Shown here: in pieces, positions 15,285 through 23,929 of the stretch
Layout: each line of letters opens with the position of its first letter
Position numbering within the stretch: the stretch's first letter is position 1
NCBI RefSeq assembly: GCF_009718825.1
Contig: NZ_WNHB01000002.1
Coordinates: 1-64,000 of the forward strand
Length of the DNA stretch: 64,000 nucleotides
Source of the DNA: Terrilactibacillus tamarindi
Lineage (GTDB): Bacteria > Bacillota > Bacilli > Bacillales > Sporolactobacillaceae
Direction: 5' to 3'
Program-made: the position numbers and the translations under genes
The notes under the pieces: model-generated
The model's database searches: none
Seen by the model: only the letters and a program-made list of their open reading frames with translations
What the model was told of the DNA's origin: nothing

Positions 15285-15908
15285 TTGGAGTTACATGTAT
15301 TAACAACAGGAACCCAGCCGCTCAATCACATCATTCAGCATATCCGTTATTTAACGCCTTATTTTGATTATTTTCATATTCGTGAAAAACATCGTCCTAA
15401 GGAAGAACTTTCAAGGTGGATTGAGACTTTTTTAGAAGCAGGTGTCCCCGCTAACAAGATTATAATGAATAACCATATTGATCTTGCTTTGGCCTATCAT
15501 TTAGGCGGGGTTCAATTACCTGAATCTGTACCTATTCCACACACATTAAAAAAAGAGGCCCCACAACTCAGAGTCGGTTGTTCCGTGCACTCTGTTAAGC
15601 AGGCGCAGGTAAAAATGGATCAAGGGGCAGATTATCTCCTTTATGGTCACGTTTTTGAAACAAGTTGTAAACCAGATTTACCGGCACGTGGACTTTCGGA
15701 ATTCAAAAAAATGACACAATTTGCGCAAGTACCAATGATTGCCATTGGTGGAATAAAGCCTTCAAATATCTCGTTGATCAGCGAAACAGGCGGGTCAGGT
15801 GTAGCCGTCATGTCAGGTATTATGGCAGTTCCTTCACCACTTGATCAATGTAAAATCTACTATCAAACGTGTAAAGGAGAGTTATCCCGCACTAACAGCA
15901 AGTATTGA
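15285..15908 (+). CDS. tenI: thiazole tautomerase TenI
   Basis: This 207-residue TIM-barrel protein of the ThiE/TenI group aromatises the thiazole product of ThiG. TenI features are DYFHIREKHRP near residue 27, the catalytic-His motif GCSVHS near 104, YLLYGHVFETSCKP at about 118-131 and AIGGIKPSNI near 163. The start is TTG after AGAGGGTG. The last codons and stop lie inside repeat copy G, so the tail (ELSRTNSKY) is repeat-encoded. It heads the riboswitch-controlled operon. thiO, which follows tenI in B. subtilis, is missing. Confidence 0.9.
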   Translation: MELHVLTTGTQPLNHIIQHIRYLTPYFDYFHIREKHRPKEELSRWIETFLEAGVPANKIIMNNHIDLALAYHLGGVQLPESVPIPHTLKKEAPQLRVGCSVHSVKQAQVKMDQGADYLLYGHVFETSCKPDLPARGLSEFKKMTQFAQVPMIAIGGIKPSNISLISETGGSGVAVMSGIMAVPSPLDQCKIYYQTCKGELSRTNSKY

Positions 15909-15990
15909 CCCCCACCACATTCCTAGGTAATGGACACCGGCTCGATTGGTTCAGGTTTTAGAGCCATTTGGTAGTTGACCAGAAGCTCGT
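15881..15990 (+). repeat. dispersed hairpin repeat, copy G (degenerate), overlapping the tenI end
   Basis: It begins TTATCCCGC-ACTAACAGCAAGTATTGACCCCCACC, matching the left end and first hairpin arm. It contains CGATTGGTTCAG as in copy A, then decays. It supplies the tenI stop codon and fills the space to thiS where thiO sits in related operons. Confidence 0.6.
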
Positions 15991-16047
15991 TAAAGTCTTT
16001 TATCTGAATAGGCATCGTGAAATTTCAAGGAGGTGACTAAATACTAA

Positions 16048-16251
16048 ATGAATGTAACGATAAATGGTCAAGATGTTCAACTACCAGAACATGTACGGAC
16101 CATCTCAGGTATTCGAAAGCATTTTAACATTGAGCAGGCATTAACGATCATTGAACAAAATAAAAAAATTGTAGATAAAAATAGGTACGATTCGCAGCCC
16201 ATTTCAGATGGGGATCGTATTGAAATTGTTCACTTTGTTGGAGGAGGATAA
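16048..16251 (+). CDS. thiS: sulfur carrier protein ThiS
   Basis: This 67-residue ubiquitin-like protein ends in Gly-Gly-Gly, the terminus that ThiF adenylates and that then carries the thiocarboxylate sulfur for thiazole formation by ThiG. The hydrophobic core and [12 protein letters not shown] tail are characteristic. AAGGAGGTGAC precedes the ATG, and thiG begins two bases after the stop, so the two are translated from one message. Confidence 0.95.
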   Translation: MNVTINGQDVQLPEHVRTISGIRKHFNIEQALTIIEQNKKIVDKNRYDSQPISDGDRIEIVHFVGGG

Positions 16252-16253
16252 TT

Positions 16254-17024
16254 ATGCTAAAAATAGGAAATCAAACATTTGAATCACGTTTTTTATTAGG
16301 AACAGGTAAATTCCCTGATTTTAAAATTCAAAAACAAGCTGTCGAGGTTTCAAAAGCAAATATTTTGACGTTTGCACTCAGAAGAATGAATGTTTTTCAA
16401 CCAGATCAACCTAATTTCCTAGAAATGTTAGATGTAGACAAATATACGTTATTACCAAATACGGCAGGGGCGTCAACTGCCGAAGAAGCTATCCGAACGG
16501 CACATTTAGCTAAAGCATCGGGATTATGTGATATGGTCAAAGTCGAAATCATTGGGGATTCACGGACCTTACTACCCGATCCGATCGAAACATACAAAGC
16601 TTGTGAAGTCCTTCTTGAGGAAGGCTTTATCCTATTGCCATATATTTCAGATGATCTTGTTTTGGCTAAGCGATTAGAAGCCCTTGGTGTTCATGCGGTG
16701 ATGCCTGGCGTTTCACCGATTGGTTCGGGACAAGGCATCTTAAATCCGACGCAATTACAGCTGATCATCGAAACGATCAATATCCCTGTGATTGTCGATG
16801 CAGGAATTGGCTCTCCAGCTGATGCCGCTTTGGCAATGTCCCTTGGTGCTGACGGTGTTTTACTTAATACTGCTGTTTCTGGAGCCAAAGATCCTGTCAA
16901 AATGGCAAACGCCATGCGGTTAGCCATTCAAGCTGGTCGTCTTGGCTACGAAGCGGGACGGATTGACAAAAGGGAGTATGCTGTCCCAAGTAGTCCAGTT
17001 GAAGGATTGAGCGTGAGTGAGTAG
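16254..17024 (+). CDS. thiG: thiazole synthase ThiG
   Basis: This 256-residue (beta/alpha)8 enzyme condenses deoxyxylulose 5-phosphate, dehydroglycine and ThiS-bound sulfur into the thiazole of thiamin. The Schiff-base lysine is K96 in [17 protein letters not shown] near the N-terminus, [11 protein letters not shown] (about 69-79) and the phosphate-binding [12 protein letters not shown] and GVLLNTAV motifs are all present. It overlaps thiF by 8 bases. Dehydroglycine normally comes from ThiO or ThiH, and neither gene is in this operon. Confidence 0.95.
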   Translation: MLKIGNQTFESRFLLGTGKFPDFKIQKQAVEVSKANILTFALRRMNVFQPDQPNFLEMLDVDKYTLLPNTAGASTAEEAIRTAHLAKASGLCDMVKVEIIGDSRTLLPDPIETYKACEVLLEEGFILLPYISDDLVLAKRLEALGVHAVMPGVSPIGSGQGILNPTQLQLIIETINIPVIVDAGIGSPADAALAMSLGADGVLLNTAVSGAKDPVKMANAMRLAIQAGRLGYEAGRIDKREYAVPSSPVEGLSVSE

Positions 17025-18051
17025 TCGATACGATCGTCAAATACGCTTTGATGGGATTGGAGAGAAAGGCCAAGAAAAGATAGTAATGAAGCATGTAGGA
17101 ATTATAGGTGCAGGTGCATTAGGTACACACGTTGCTGAAACGTTAGTCCGTGCTGGTATTGGCTATTTAAGTATTATTGATCGGGATTATGTTGAATATA
17201 GTAACTTGCAAAGACAATGTCTCTATACAGAAAGAGATGCCGAAGATGCCCTTCCTAAAGCCATTGCTGCAAAAAAACATTTAGAACAAATTAATCAGAA
17301 TGTTCATGTAAATGCCATTGTAGGTGAATTAAGTGGCCAGTTGTTTTCTGATAAATTTTCCATTTGCGATGTGATTGTTGATGCAACTGATAATTTTGAA
17401 ACAAGGTTAGTTCTAAATGACTTGGCGATAAAATATAAAATACCGTGGATTTTTGGTGGTTGTTTAGGAAGTAAGGGTTTAACTTATTCGATCATTCCTG
17501 ATGAAACGCCTTGCCTTTCTTGTCTCATGAACCACATGCCCTTTTCGAATGATAGCTGTGACCTATCTGGAGTCATTGCTCCAATCGTCGAGTGGGTGGC
17601 GACCCAGCAAGTTGTTGAAGTTTTTAAACTACTAGTTGAGGATCATTCAGCATTAAGAGGTACTTTACTGTATGAAGATATGTGGACGAACGAACATATA
17701 TCAATGAACGTTCAAACTCTAAAGAACCCACATTGTCCATCTTGTGGTCGGCATCGAACGCATCCTTATTTATCTGAATCGAAAAGATATCGTACCTCTG
17801 TTCTTTGTGGAAGAGATACAGTACATATTCGACCAGAGGAAAACATGAAGCTTGATATGTTAGACATGAAACAAAAGCTGCTGAAAAATGAACTGCCATG
17901 TGTTGATAATGGTTTCCTACTGCATACGTGTATAGAAGGCCATCGGTTAATTCTTTTTCAAGATGGTCGTGCACTGATCCATAATACATCTGATATGAAA
18001 TGGGCCATGAAACTATATAAGGAAGTTATCGGAAAGCTAGAACATGCTTGA
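17017..18051 (+). CDS. thiF: ThiS adenylyltransferase ThiF
   Basis: This 344-residue E1-like enzyme activates the ThiS C-terminus with ATP. The nucleotide loop is [16 protein letters not shown] (about 28-43). The zinc site uses CLSC (about 168) and CPSC (about 244). The catalytic core ends near residue 250; a 90-residue C-terminal extension of unknown role follows, as in other Bacilli ThiF/MoeB proteins. The start is GTG inside the end of thiG, indicating translational coupling. A terminator closes the operon; thiD, which follows in B. subtilis, is absent. Confidence 0.92.
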   Translation: MSSRYDRQIRFDGIGEKGQEKIVMKHVGIIGAGALGTHVAETLVRAGIGYLSIIDRDYVEYSNLQRQCLYTERDAEDALPKAIAAKKHLEQINQNVHVNAIVGELSGQLFSDKFSICDVIVDATDNFETRLVLNDLAIKYKIPWIFGGCLGSKGLTYSIIPDETPCLSCLMNHMPFSNDSCDLSGVIAPIVEWVATQQVVEVFKLLVEDHSALRGTLLYEDMWTNEHISMNVQTLKNPHCPSCGRHRTHPYLSESKRYRTSVLCGRDTVHIRPEENMKLDMLDMKQKLLKNELPCVDNGFLLHTCIEGHRLILFQDGRALIHNTSDMKWAMKLYKEVIGKLEHA

Positions 18052-18062
18052 TTGATTAATTA

Positions 18063-18092
18063 AGGGGAAAACATGGTGTTTTCCCCTTTCTT
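18063..18092 (+). terminator. terminator of the thi operon
   Basis: AGGGGAAAACA/TGTTTTCCCCT stem followed by TTC-rich sequence, 11 bases after the thiF stop. Confidence 0.8.
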
Positions 18093-18159
18093 CACGTTTA
18101 ATCATCTTTTTACTCCAACTATCATACATTAATCCAAAAGCTGATAAAGGAGTCATTTT

Positions 18160-18873
18160 ATGCGTATCGATACTGTCGCAACGTTGGAAGACATCCAAGA
18201 AGGACAGATAGATAACCGAACAGTCATTGTCATTGATGTATTAAGGGCATCTAGTACCATCGTAACGGCATTAGAATCTGGCTTCACGTCTGTTATTCCT
18301 GTAAAAACAAGAAATGAAGCCTTAACTATGCGTTCTTTAAATTCGATCGTTGCTGGAGAATGGCATGGTAAAAAACTTGATGGATTTGATTATAATAATT
18401 CGCCTTCTATCCTTAAGAAAAAAATACATACCGGGAAAAAACTTATTCTTACAACAACAAATGGAACAAGAGCCATTGAAAAGGCCGCTTCTGCCTATAA
18501 ATTACTTATTGGTTGTTTTTTGAATGCCTCTGCTTGTGTAAAAGAAGCCATCAATCTAAATCGCAATTTAACGCTTTATTGTGCAGGTACCCGCAGTGAA
18601 TTTGCTTTAGAAGATGGTCTTGCCGCAGGGTTAATGGTATCGATCATGAGGAATCGAGTACCTTCTATTGAAACCTGCGATTTCTCAAAAGCAATGGAAG
18701 CTTGTTACCTTCAGCTAGCCAATCGATTACCACATCTCCTCTATTCAACGATAACTGGAAAAAGATTAGTTAAAAATCTGAACACGGAAGATATAAAATA
18801 TTGTGGTCACGTAGACATTTCGAATATGGTCCCCATTTTAATCGAAAATAGGATTGTATCAATTCATCCTTAA
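18160..18873 (+). CDS. comB: 2-phosphosulfolactate phosphatase ComB
   Basis: This 237-residue Mg2+-dependent phosphatase converts 2-phosphosulfolactate to sulfolactate. Recognised motifs are VIVIDVLRASSTIVTAL (about 22-38), GEWHGKKLDGFDYNNSP (about 65-81), TTTNGTRAI (about 101-109) and EDGLAAG (about 148). In B. subtilis the homologue YitC is forespore-expressed and its product, 3-sulfolactate, accumulates in spores. The same role is likely here. AAAGGAG precedes the ATG. It is convergent with comA, unlike the B. subtilis yitCD operon. Confidence 0.88.
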   Translation: MRIDTVATLEDIQEGQIDNRTVIVIDVLRASSTIVTALESGFTSVIPVKTRNEALTMRSLNSIVAGEWHGKKLDGFDYNNSPSILKKKIHTGKKLILTTTNGTRAIEKAASAYKLLIGCFLNASACVKEAINLNRNLTLYCAGTRSEFALEDGLAAGLMVSIMRNRVPSIETCDFSKAMEACYLQLANRLPHLLYSTITGKRLVKNLNTEDIKYCGHVDISNMVPILIENRIVSIHP

Positions 18874-18907
18874 TAGTCAATATAATTATAAACCAAGAAT
18901 ATTTTAA

Positions 18908-19702
18908 CTATTTAGAAAAAGTATCAAATCTTAGACCCCTTCTGAGACATTCAAGGCTAAATGCATCTTTACATTGGATATTACCTAGATTTACATTTCT
19001 GCCCCAAAAATGAATTAACTCAATTTGTTGTTTTTTTTGTGGGGCTTCCCAAATAAGAAACTTTCTTATATCATCAGGAATTGTCTCTTTTATGTCTTCT
19101 AGAAAACCATGGTCTATCTTCCCATTGTTATTATAGATCCCCACGTTTTCACCTGATTCTCTTCCTTCTACGATGACATACGAGGCACCACATTCCAGGT
19201 CAGAATACAGCATACGTTCCAGGTCTTTCACTTCACAAGAACTACCTTCTTCTTTTTTCCCACATTCTGAAATGACGGTGAATCCATTAGCCACTGCCTC
19301 TTTAATCATCATTTGTCGTTTTCTAAAAGGTAAATCAATAGTTCCTTCGGAGATTTCAATATAGTCAAAACCGACGTTCTGCAAAAAATCAAAATACTCG
19401 TTAACAACACCCTTATGTAGGGCAATTTCAAATAAGGTACCACCTGGATATAGTTTAACGTTTGCTTTTTTAGCAAGTTGAAGCTTTTTTTCTAAAAGTT
19501 CCTTTGAATACAACACGGTTGTTCCAAACCCTAGTTTTATAAAATCAACGTATTCACCGGCCAACTGTAAGAGATCATCAAAGAGAGCTAGACCATTTCC
19601 TGTATCAATTAACATTGTAATGCCCTGTTCTTCAAATTTTCGATCCCTTTCACCTGATGGATCAAAAAGTATTGGATTCAAATCACTTTGCCGATTTTTC
19701 AC
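18908..19702 (-). CDS. comA: phosphosulfolactate synthase ComA
   Basis: This 264-residue TIM-barrel enzyme adds sulfite to phosphoenolpyruvate to give phosphosulfolactate, the ComB substrate. Family motifs are MLIDTGNGLALFDDLLQLAG, YVDFIKLGFGT, GGTLFEIA, FDYIEISEGTI, VIVEGRESGE, IWEAPQKKQQ and NVNLGNI. The homologue is B. subtilis YitD. I choose the GTG start because GGGGAGGG stands 7 bases before it; the frame is open for 14 further codons upstream with no ribosome-binding site. The 35-base gap to comB has no obvious terminator. Confidence 0.88.
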   Translation of the reverse strand: MKNRQSDLNPILFDPSGERDRKFEEQGITMLIDTGNGLALFDDLLQLAGEYVDFIKLGFGTTVLYSKELLEKKLQLAKKANVKLYPGGTLFEIALHKGVVNEYFDFLQNVGFDYIEISEGTIDLPFRKRQMMIKEAVANGFTVISECGKKEEGSSCEVKDLERMLYSDLECGASYVIVEGRESGENVGIYNNNGKIDHGFLEDIKETIPDDIRKFLIWEAPQKKQQIELIHFWGRNVNLGNIQCKDAFSLECLRRGLRFDTFSK

Positions 19703-19782
19703 AGAACGTTCCCTCCCCAAACTAGGTAAATGTCTATGAATCATCTTATGCGTGCCATTTTGTAAAAGTTCCTATTGTTTTG

Positions 19783-19795
19783 GGTGCCAGGCACC
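19783..19795. repeat. short GGTGCC-A-GGCACC palindrome
   Basis: A perfect 6+1+6 inverted repeat directly beside the Mn-catalase terminator and about 80 bases before comA. GC-rich palindromes of this kind are found scattered in Bacillus-group intergenic DNA; no role is known to me. Confidence 0.35.
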
Positions 19796-19833
19796 ACAAA
19801 AAACCATGACATTTAACAATGTCATGGTTTTTT
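19796..19833 (-). terminator. terminator of manganese catalase gene
   Basis: CCATGACATT/AATGTCATGG, a 10-bp stem with a 4-base loop. It is flanked by A-run and T-run, so it works in both directions. Confidence 0.85.
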
Positions 19834-19838
19834 ATCTT

Positions 19839-20678
19839 TTATTTAAATGATTTATTAATATTCAAGTCATGCTGCAAAGATTCTAGCGGAACGCTTAACT
19901 TAGGAATTTGTCCTTTTGGCTCAGGTTCACCAACATAGACAAAATCACCTGATCCGTCTGGAGCACTCCCCGTTGCCCATAATCCTTCAGAGGATTCTTT
20001 TCCATCGGATAAATTCCAAAACTCGTACGCTTGTTCTTGAGATTCCATTTCGGCTTCCGCAGGGAATGAAGCTGGAACAACAACGCCTTTTTTCTCTTCA
20101 AGTTCTTTAATAGCAGCCATCCATTGATATTGGTGATAACGGTCTCGTGCAAGCATTTTACGCAATGTTGCACGTACGCTTTCATCTTTAGTCATTTGAT
20201 AAATTCTTGCTACTTGAAGGCGGCCCTGACTCTCCGCATGTAAATTGGAACGCATATCAGCTAATAGATTACCACTTGATACGATATATCCGCCGTTCCA
20301 AGGAACACCTGTTGAACTTGTTGGTAATCCTCCCAAACCACTAACAATTAAATGTTGAGGATTGATACCGCCCATAATAGCTGCCATAGTTGGATCTGTC
20401 GCTGCATCAGCTTGATCCTCTGGAGATGCCCCATCTAACAATTGACTTATTAAAGCGCAAAGCATTTCGACATGGCCAATTTCTTCTGTACCAATATCCA
20501 TAAGCATGTCTTTATACTTTTCTTCACCTCTGCAGTTAAACCCTTGGAAGAGATATTGCATCATAACCGTCATTTCTCCAAATTGTCCACCCAAAACTTC
20601 CTGAAGCTGACGTGCTAGCATAGGATCAGGCCCATCCACCTTTACTTCAAACTGCAGTTCTTTTTGATGGCGAAACAT
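19839..20678 (-). CDS. manganese catalase (YdbD type)
   Basis: This 279-residue dimanganese catalase of the ferritin-like superfamily breaks down H2O2 without heme. Metal ligands fall at the classical places: Glu35 in QFGEMTVMMQYLFQG, then Glu66 and His69 in GTEEIGHVEML. A second Glu/His pair lies in the AESQGRLQVARIYQM and RDRYHQYQW segments. Length and motif order match YdbD rather than the shorter coat protein CotJC. AAGGAGGAATTAT precedes the ATG. It is monocistronic, and the 356-base gap upstream holds its promoter. Confidence 0.92.
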   Translation of the reverse strand: MFRHQKELQFEVKVDGPDPMLARQLQEVLGGQFGEMTVMMQYLFQGFNCRGEEKYKDMLMDIGTEEIGHVEMLCALISQLLDGASPEDQADAATDPTMAAIMGGINPQHLIVSGLGGLPTSSTGVPWNGGYIVSSGNLLADMRSNLHAESQGRLQVARIYQMTKDESVRATLRKMLARDRYHQYQWMAAIKELEEKKGVVVPASFPAEAEMESQEQAYEFWNLSDGKESSEGLWATGSAPDGSGDFVYVGEPEPKGQIPKLSVPLESLQHDLNINKSFK

Positions 20679-21034
20679 ATAATTCCTCCTTTTTAATCTT
20701 CGTTCTGTTGTTTATTACCCCTGTTTTTATTAAATCAATCTTTTTTTATGACTGTTGTTTCCGAAAACCACCGTTAGGGAATGAGACATATAGAAGGTGA
20801 CATTTATGCTTTATTAAAAAACAATTTATGTGGCATCAGGGTCGATGTATGGCATGACTTATCGGAGCACATTTCGCTCATTTACTACTATTTTCAACAA
20901 ACTTGGTCACAATAAAGACAGATGCGTCATCTTCAGCAATAATAATTGCTAATTTGACATCTTTTATGTATAATCAGCCTTATTGTATTTGATTAAATAA
21001 GCTTAATCTAGCTATTTAGGGAGGTAGAAAATAA
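20679..21034. other. intergenic region between divergent catalase and polyamine genes
   Basis: This gap must carry both divergent promoters. A 44-codon frame (20781-20915, plus) lacks a ribosome-binding site, and I do not accept it as a gene. No hairpin or operator stands out. Confidence 0.4.
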
Positions 21035-22234
21035 TTGGGAAAAGCGTTAATTGTTGGCGCCGGTGGCGTTGCTAGTGTCGTTGTACATAAATGCTGCCAG
21101 AACTCAGATGTTTTTGAAGAGATTTGTATAGCGAGCAGGACGGTAGAAAAATGTGACGCTCTAAAGAATAAATTAGATGGAGGCAGAACAAAGATTCATA
21201 CTGCTCAGCTCAACGCTGATAATACGGATGAAGTCATTAACATTATTAAAAAATTTGAGCCAGACGTTGTTATAAATGTTGCACTTCCTTACCAAGACCT
21301 AACAATTATGGATGCGTGCCTTGCGACTGGTGTCCACTACGTGGATACAGCTAACTATGAGCCGCCTGACACACCTAAATTTGAATATAAATGGCAATGG
21401 GCCTATAAAGAAAAATTTGAAGAAGCAGGAATTACAGCACTACTTGGAAGCGGTTTTGACCCAGGAGTAACAGGCGTATTTACAGCTTATGCCCAAAAGC
21501 ATCACTTTGATGAAATTCATACCATCGATATCGTCGATGCCAATGCTGGCGATCACGGCTACCCATTTGCAACCAATTTTAACCCTGAAATCAACATACG
21601 TGAAATAACGGCTAATGGTCGTTATTTTGAAAATGGTCAATGGATTGAAACAGAGCCTCTCTCTGAAAAAAGAGTCTATGATCTTCCTGAGATTGGACCT
21701 AAAGATATTTATCTTTTATATCATGAAGAATTGGAATCATTATCTGTTAATATTAAAGGTATTAAAAAAATTCGTTTCTGGATGACATTCTCTGAAAAAT
21801 ATCTGACTCATTTACGCGTATTAGAAAATGTGGGTATGACTTCAATTGAACCCATTGAATTTGAAGGAAAGGAAATCATTCCACTTCAATTTTTAAAAGC
21901 GATTCTCCCTGATCCGGCCTCTCTCGGTCCTAGAACAAAGGGAAAAACAAATATTGGTTGTATCATTCGAGGCATTAAAGACGGGAAACCAAAAACGTAT
22001 TATATTTACAATGTTTGCGACCATGAAGAATGTTATAAAGAAGTTGGATCGCAAGCCATTTCCTATACAACCGGTGTTCCAGCTATGATTGGTGCCATGC
22101 TGATTATCAAAGGCATTTGGAAAAAGCCTGGCGTGTATAATGTCGAGGAATTTGATCCTGATCCATTTATGGAAGCTCTTAATAAAAATGGATTGCCTTG
22201 GCAAGAAAATTTCACACCAACTTTAATCGATTAA
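21035..22234 (+). CDS. carboxynorspermidine synthase (saccharopine dehydrogenase family)
   Basis: This 399-residue NADPH-dependent enzyme (CASDH) would condense aspartate semialdehyde with a diamine to give carboxyspermidine or carboxynorspermidine. The Rossmann motif ALIVGAGGVASVVVHKC opens the protein. VINVALPYQDL, TGVHYVDTANYEPPD and LGSGFDPGVTGVFTAYAQKH are typical of the CASDH branch. The start is TTG after GGGAGGT. The decarboxylase gene begins 10 bases after the stop, forming a two-gene spermidine/norspermidine operon. Saccharopine dehydrogenase proper is excluded by this partner. Confidence 0.88.
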   Translation: MGKALIVGAGGVASVVVHKCCQNSDVFEEICIASRTVEKCDALKNKLDGGRTKIHTAQLNADNTDEVINIIKKFEPDVVINVALPYQDLTIMDACLATGVHYVDTANYEPPDTPKFEYKWQWAYKEKFEEAGITALLGSGFDPGVTGVFTAYAQKHHFDEIHTIDIVDANAGDHGYPFATNFNPEINIREITANGRYFENGQWIETEPLSEKRVYDLPEIGPKDIYLLYHEELESLSVNIKGIKKIRFWMTFSEKYLTHLRVLENVGMTSIEPIEFEGKEIIPLQFLKAILPDPASLGPRTKGKTNIGCIIRGIKDGKPKTYYIYNVCDHEECYKEVGSQAISYTTGVPAMIGAMLIIKGIWKKPGVYNVEEFDPDPFMEALNKNGLPWQENFTPTLID

Positions 22235-22244
22235 GGAAGATATC

Positions 22245-23399
22245 ATGACAAACATACTGAACAACATTGACATAAATAAATTACCTTCGCCTTGTTATCT
22301 TATCGATGAAAGAATGCTTACTAAAAATCTAGAAACTTTAAAATCTGTACAGGATCGAACAGGGTGTCATATTCTTCTTGCTTTAAAAGGATTTTCTATG
22401 CATTCAGTATTTCCACTAATTGGTCAATATCTAAAAGGCGTAACATCGAGTTCACTCTTTGAAGCAAGGCTCGGATATGAAAAAATGGGAAAAGAAGTGC
22501 ATACTTATTCACCGGCTTATGTAGAAAGTGACTTTGATGAACTCTTAAAGTATACAGATCATATCGTATTTAATTCTTTTGACCAATGGAATAAATATAA
22601 AGATAAAGTAAAAAACGTAACATCCAAAAAGATTGAATGTGGGATTCGAATTAACCCTGAATACTCAGAAATTGACACCCCTTTATATGACCCTTGTTTT
22701 ACTCATTCAAGATTAGGGGTAACCTTATCAAACTTCAGACCAGATGAACTTGAAGGGATCGATGGTTTACATTTTCATTCCATGTGTGAACAAAATTCTG
22801 ATACATTAGAACGCACACTAAAAGTCGTTGAAGAAAAATTTGGTGAATATATTAAAAGGATGAAATGGCTTAACCTTGGTGGTGGACATCACATTACAAG
22901 AAAGGATTACGATATCGAGAAACTCGTCCAATCGATTTTTTATCTAAAAGATAAGTATGATGTCGATATCTACCTTGAACCTGGAGAAGCGATTGCTTTA
23001 AATACCGGTTATCTTGTAGCAACCGTTCTTGATATTGTTCAAAATGGCATGAATATCGCCATTTTGGATACGTCAGCAACGTGTCATATGCCTGATGTTC
23101 TAGAGATGCCATACAGACCAGAGATTATGGATGCTGGCCAGCCAAATGAGTTACCTTATACTTATAGACTTGGTGGACTCACCTGTCTTGCGGGAGATGT
23201 CGTTGGAGACTATTCGTTTAAAGAACCGCTAAAACCGGGTGATAAGCTCATTTTCTGTGATATGGCTCACTACACGATGGTTAAAAATCATATGTTTAAT
23301 GGCGTTAACCTTCCTTCCATTGTGACTTATCATGATGATGAAGGAATTAAAGTCATTAGACAATTCGGTTTTGAAGATTATAGTGGACGTCTATCCTAA
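22245..23399 (+). CDS. nspC: carboxynorspermidine decarboxylase NspC
   Basis: This 384-residue PLP enzyme of the alanine-racemase fold decarboxylates carboxyspermidine or carboxynorspermidine to the polyamine. The PLP lysine is K48 in LLALKGFSMHSVFP. LGVTLSNF, GLHFHSMCEQ, LNLGGGHHITR, YLEPGEAIALNTGY and TCLAGDVVGDY follow in order. It is co-transcribed with the synthase and ends at a strong terminator. Together they form the SpeE-independent polyamine route. Whether spermidine or norspermidine is made depends on the diamine available. Confidence 0.9.
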   Translation: MTNILNNIDINKLPSPCYLIDERMLTKNLETLKSVQDRTGCHILLALKGFSMHSVFPLIGQYLKGVTSSSLFEARLGYEKMGKEVHTYSPAYVESDFDELLKYTDHIVFNSFDQWNKYKDKVKNVTSKKIECGIRINPEYSEIDTPLYDPCFTHSRLGVTLSNFRPDELEGIDGLHFHSMCEQNSDTLERTLKVVEEKFGEYIKRMKWLNLGGGHHITRKDYDIEKLVQSIFYLKDKYDVDIYLEPGEAIALNTGYLVATVLDIVQNGMNIAILDTSATCHMPDVLEMPYRPEIMDAGQPNELPYTYRLGGLTCLAGDVVGDYSFKEPLKPGDKLIFCDMAHYTMVKNHMFNGVNLPSIVTYHDDEGIKVIRQFGFEDYSGRLS

Positions 23400-23423
23400 A
23401 AATTATTTATAAAGTAAAGAAAA

Positions 23424-23458
23424 AACGCAGTCCATTTTAGTTGGTCTGCGTTTTTTTT
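23424..23458. terminator. bidirectional terminator between nspC and yggT
   Basis: AACGCAG-T-CCA pairs with TGG-T-CTGCGTT; A-run left and eight T right. Confidence 0.85.
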
Positions 23459-23460
23459 AG

Positions 23461-23754
23461 TTATTTTCCAATCATGTCCAAAAATTTAAGCAGAATATAG
23501 CCCACTCCACTATATATGATTAAGGCAAATAAAGCAGATAAATCAAGAACATAGTGTCCAGCAAACGTGACAGGTTCAAACATGTTATAAAAAGGTGTTA
23601 ACAGAGGTGTTGAGAGCCCATTCACCCACTGAACAAAGGGTACCTCTTTAGCCCCAAAAAATTTCAATATAATAAATAAACATAATAGAATTTGGATAAC
23701 ACTAAGAAGTATACTAATCAGCCTTGAGAATGTCTTGGGCTTTTTGGCTTTCAC
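23461..23754 (-). CDS. YggT-family small membrane protein
   Basis: This 97-residue protein has two membrane segments, about 9-29 and 68-90. They are joined by VQWVNGLSTPLLTPFYNMFEPV, the STP-x-L-x-PF motif of the YggT family (PF02325). Members are linked to cell division, osmotic stress or membrane-protein assembly; the role here is open. It is a single gene, convergent with nspC. Confidence 0.75.
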   Translation of the reverse strand: MKAKKPKTFSRLISILLSVIQILLCLFIILKFFGAKEVPFVQWVNGLSTPLLTPFYNMFEPVTFAGHYVLDLSALFALIIYSGVGYILLKFLDMIGK

Positions 23755-23929
23755 AAGGATATCCTCCTCTTGTCATAAGTTCCTTGAGATCATAGATCCC
23801 TTATCTGTTTTTCTTTAAGATATTTGATTAAATCTCAACAATGAGGGTTTAATCTAGCCATATGTGGAAAATTAGCCTCTAAAATTGGTGGCTATGATCA
23901 TATGTTAATAGATAAAGGAGACCGCGTCA

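Noticed and set aside
15140..15367. 75-codon open frame starting at the end of the TPP riboswitch
   Set aside because: It covers the riboswitch terminator, repeat copy C and the start of tenI in another frame; not a gene.
20781..20915. 44-codon open frame between Mn-catalase and the polyamine operon
   Set aside because: No ribosome-binding site before the ATG, no recognised motif, and it lies in a divergent promoter region.
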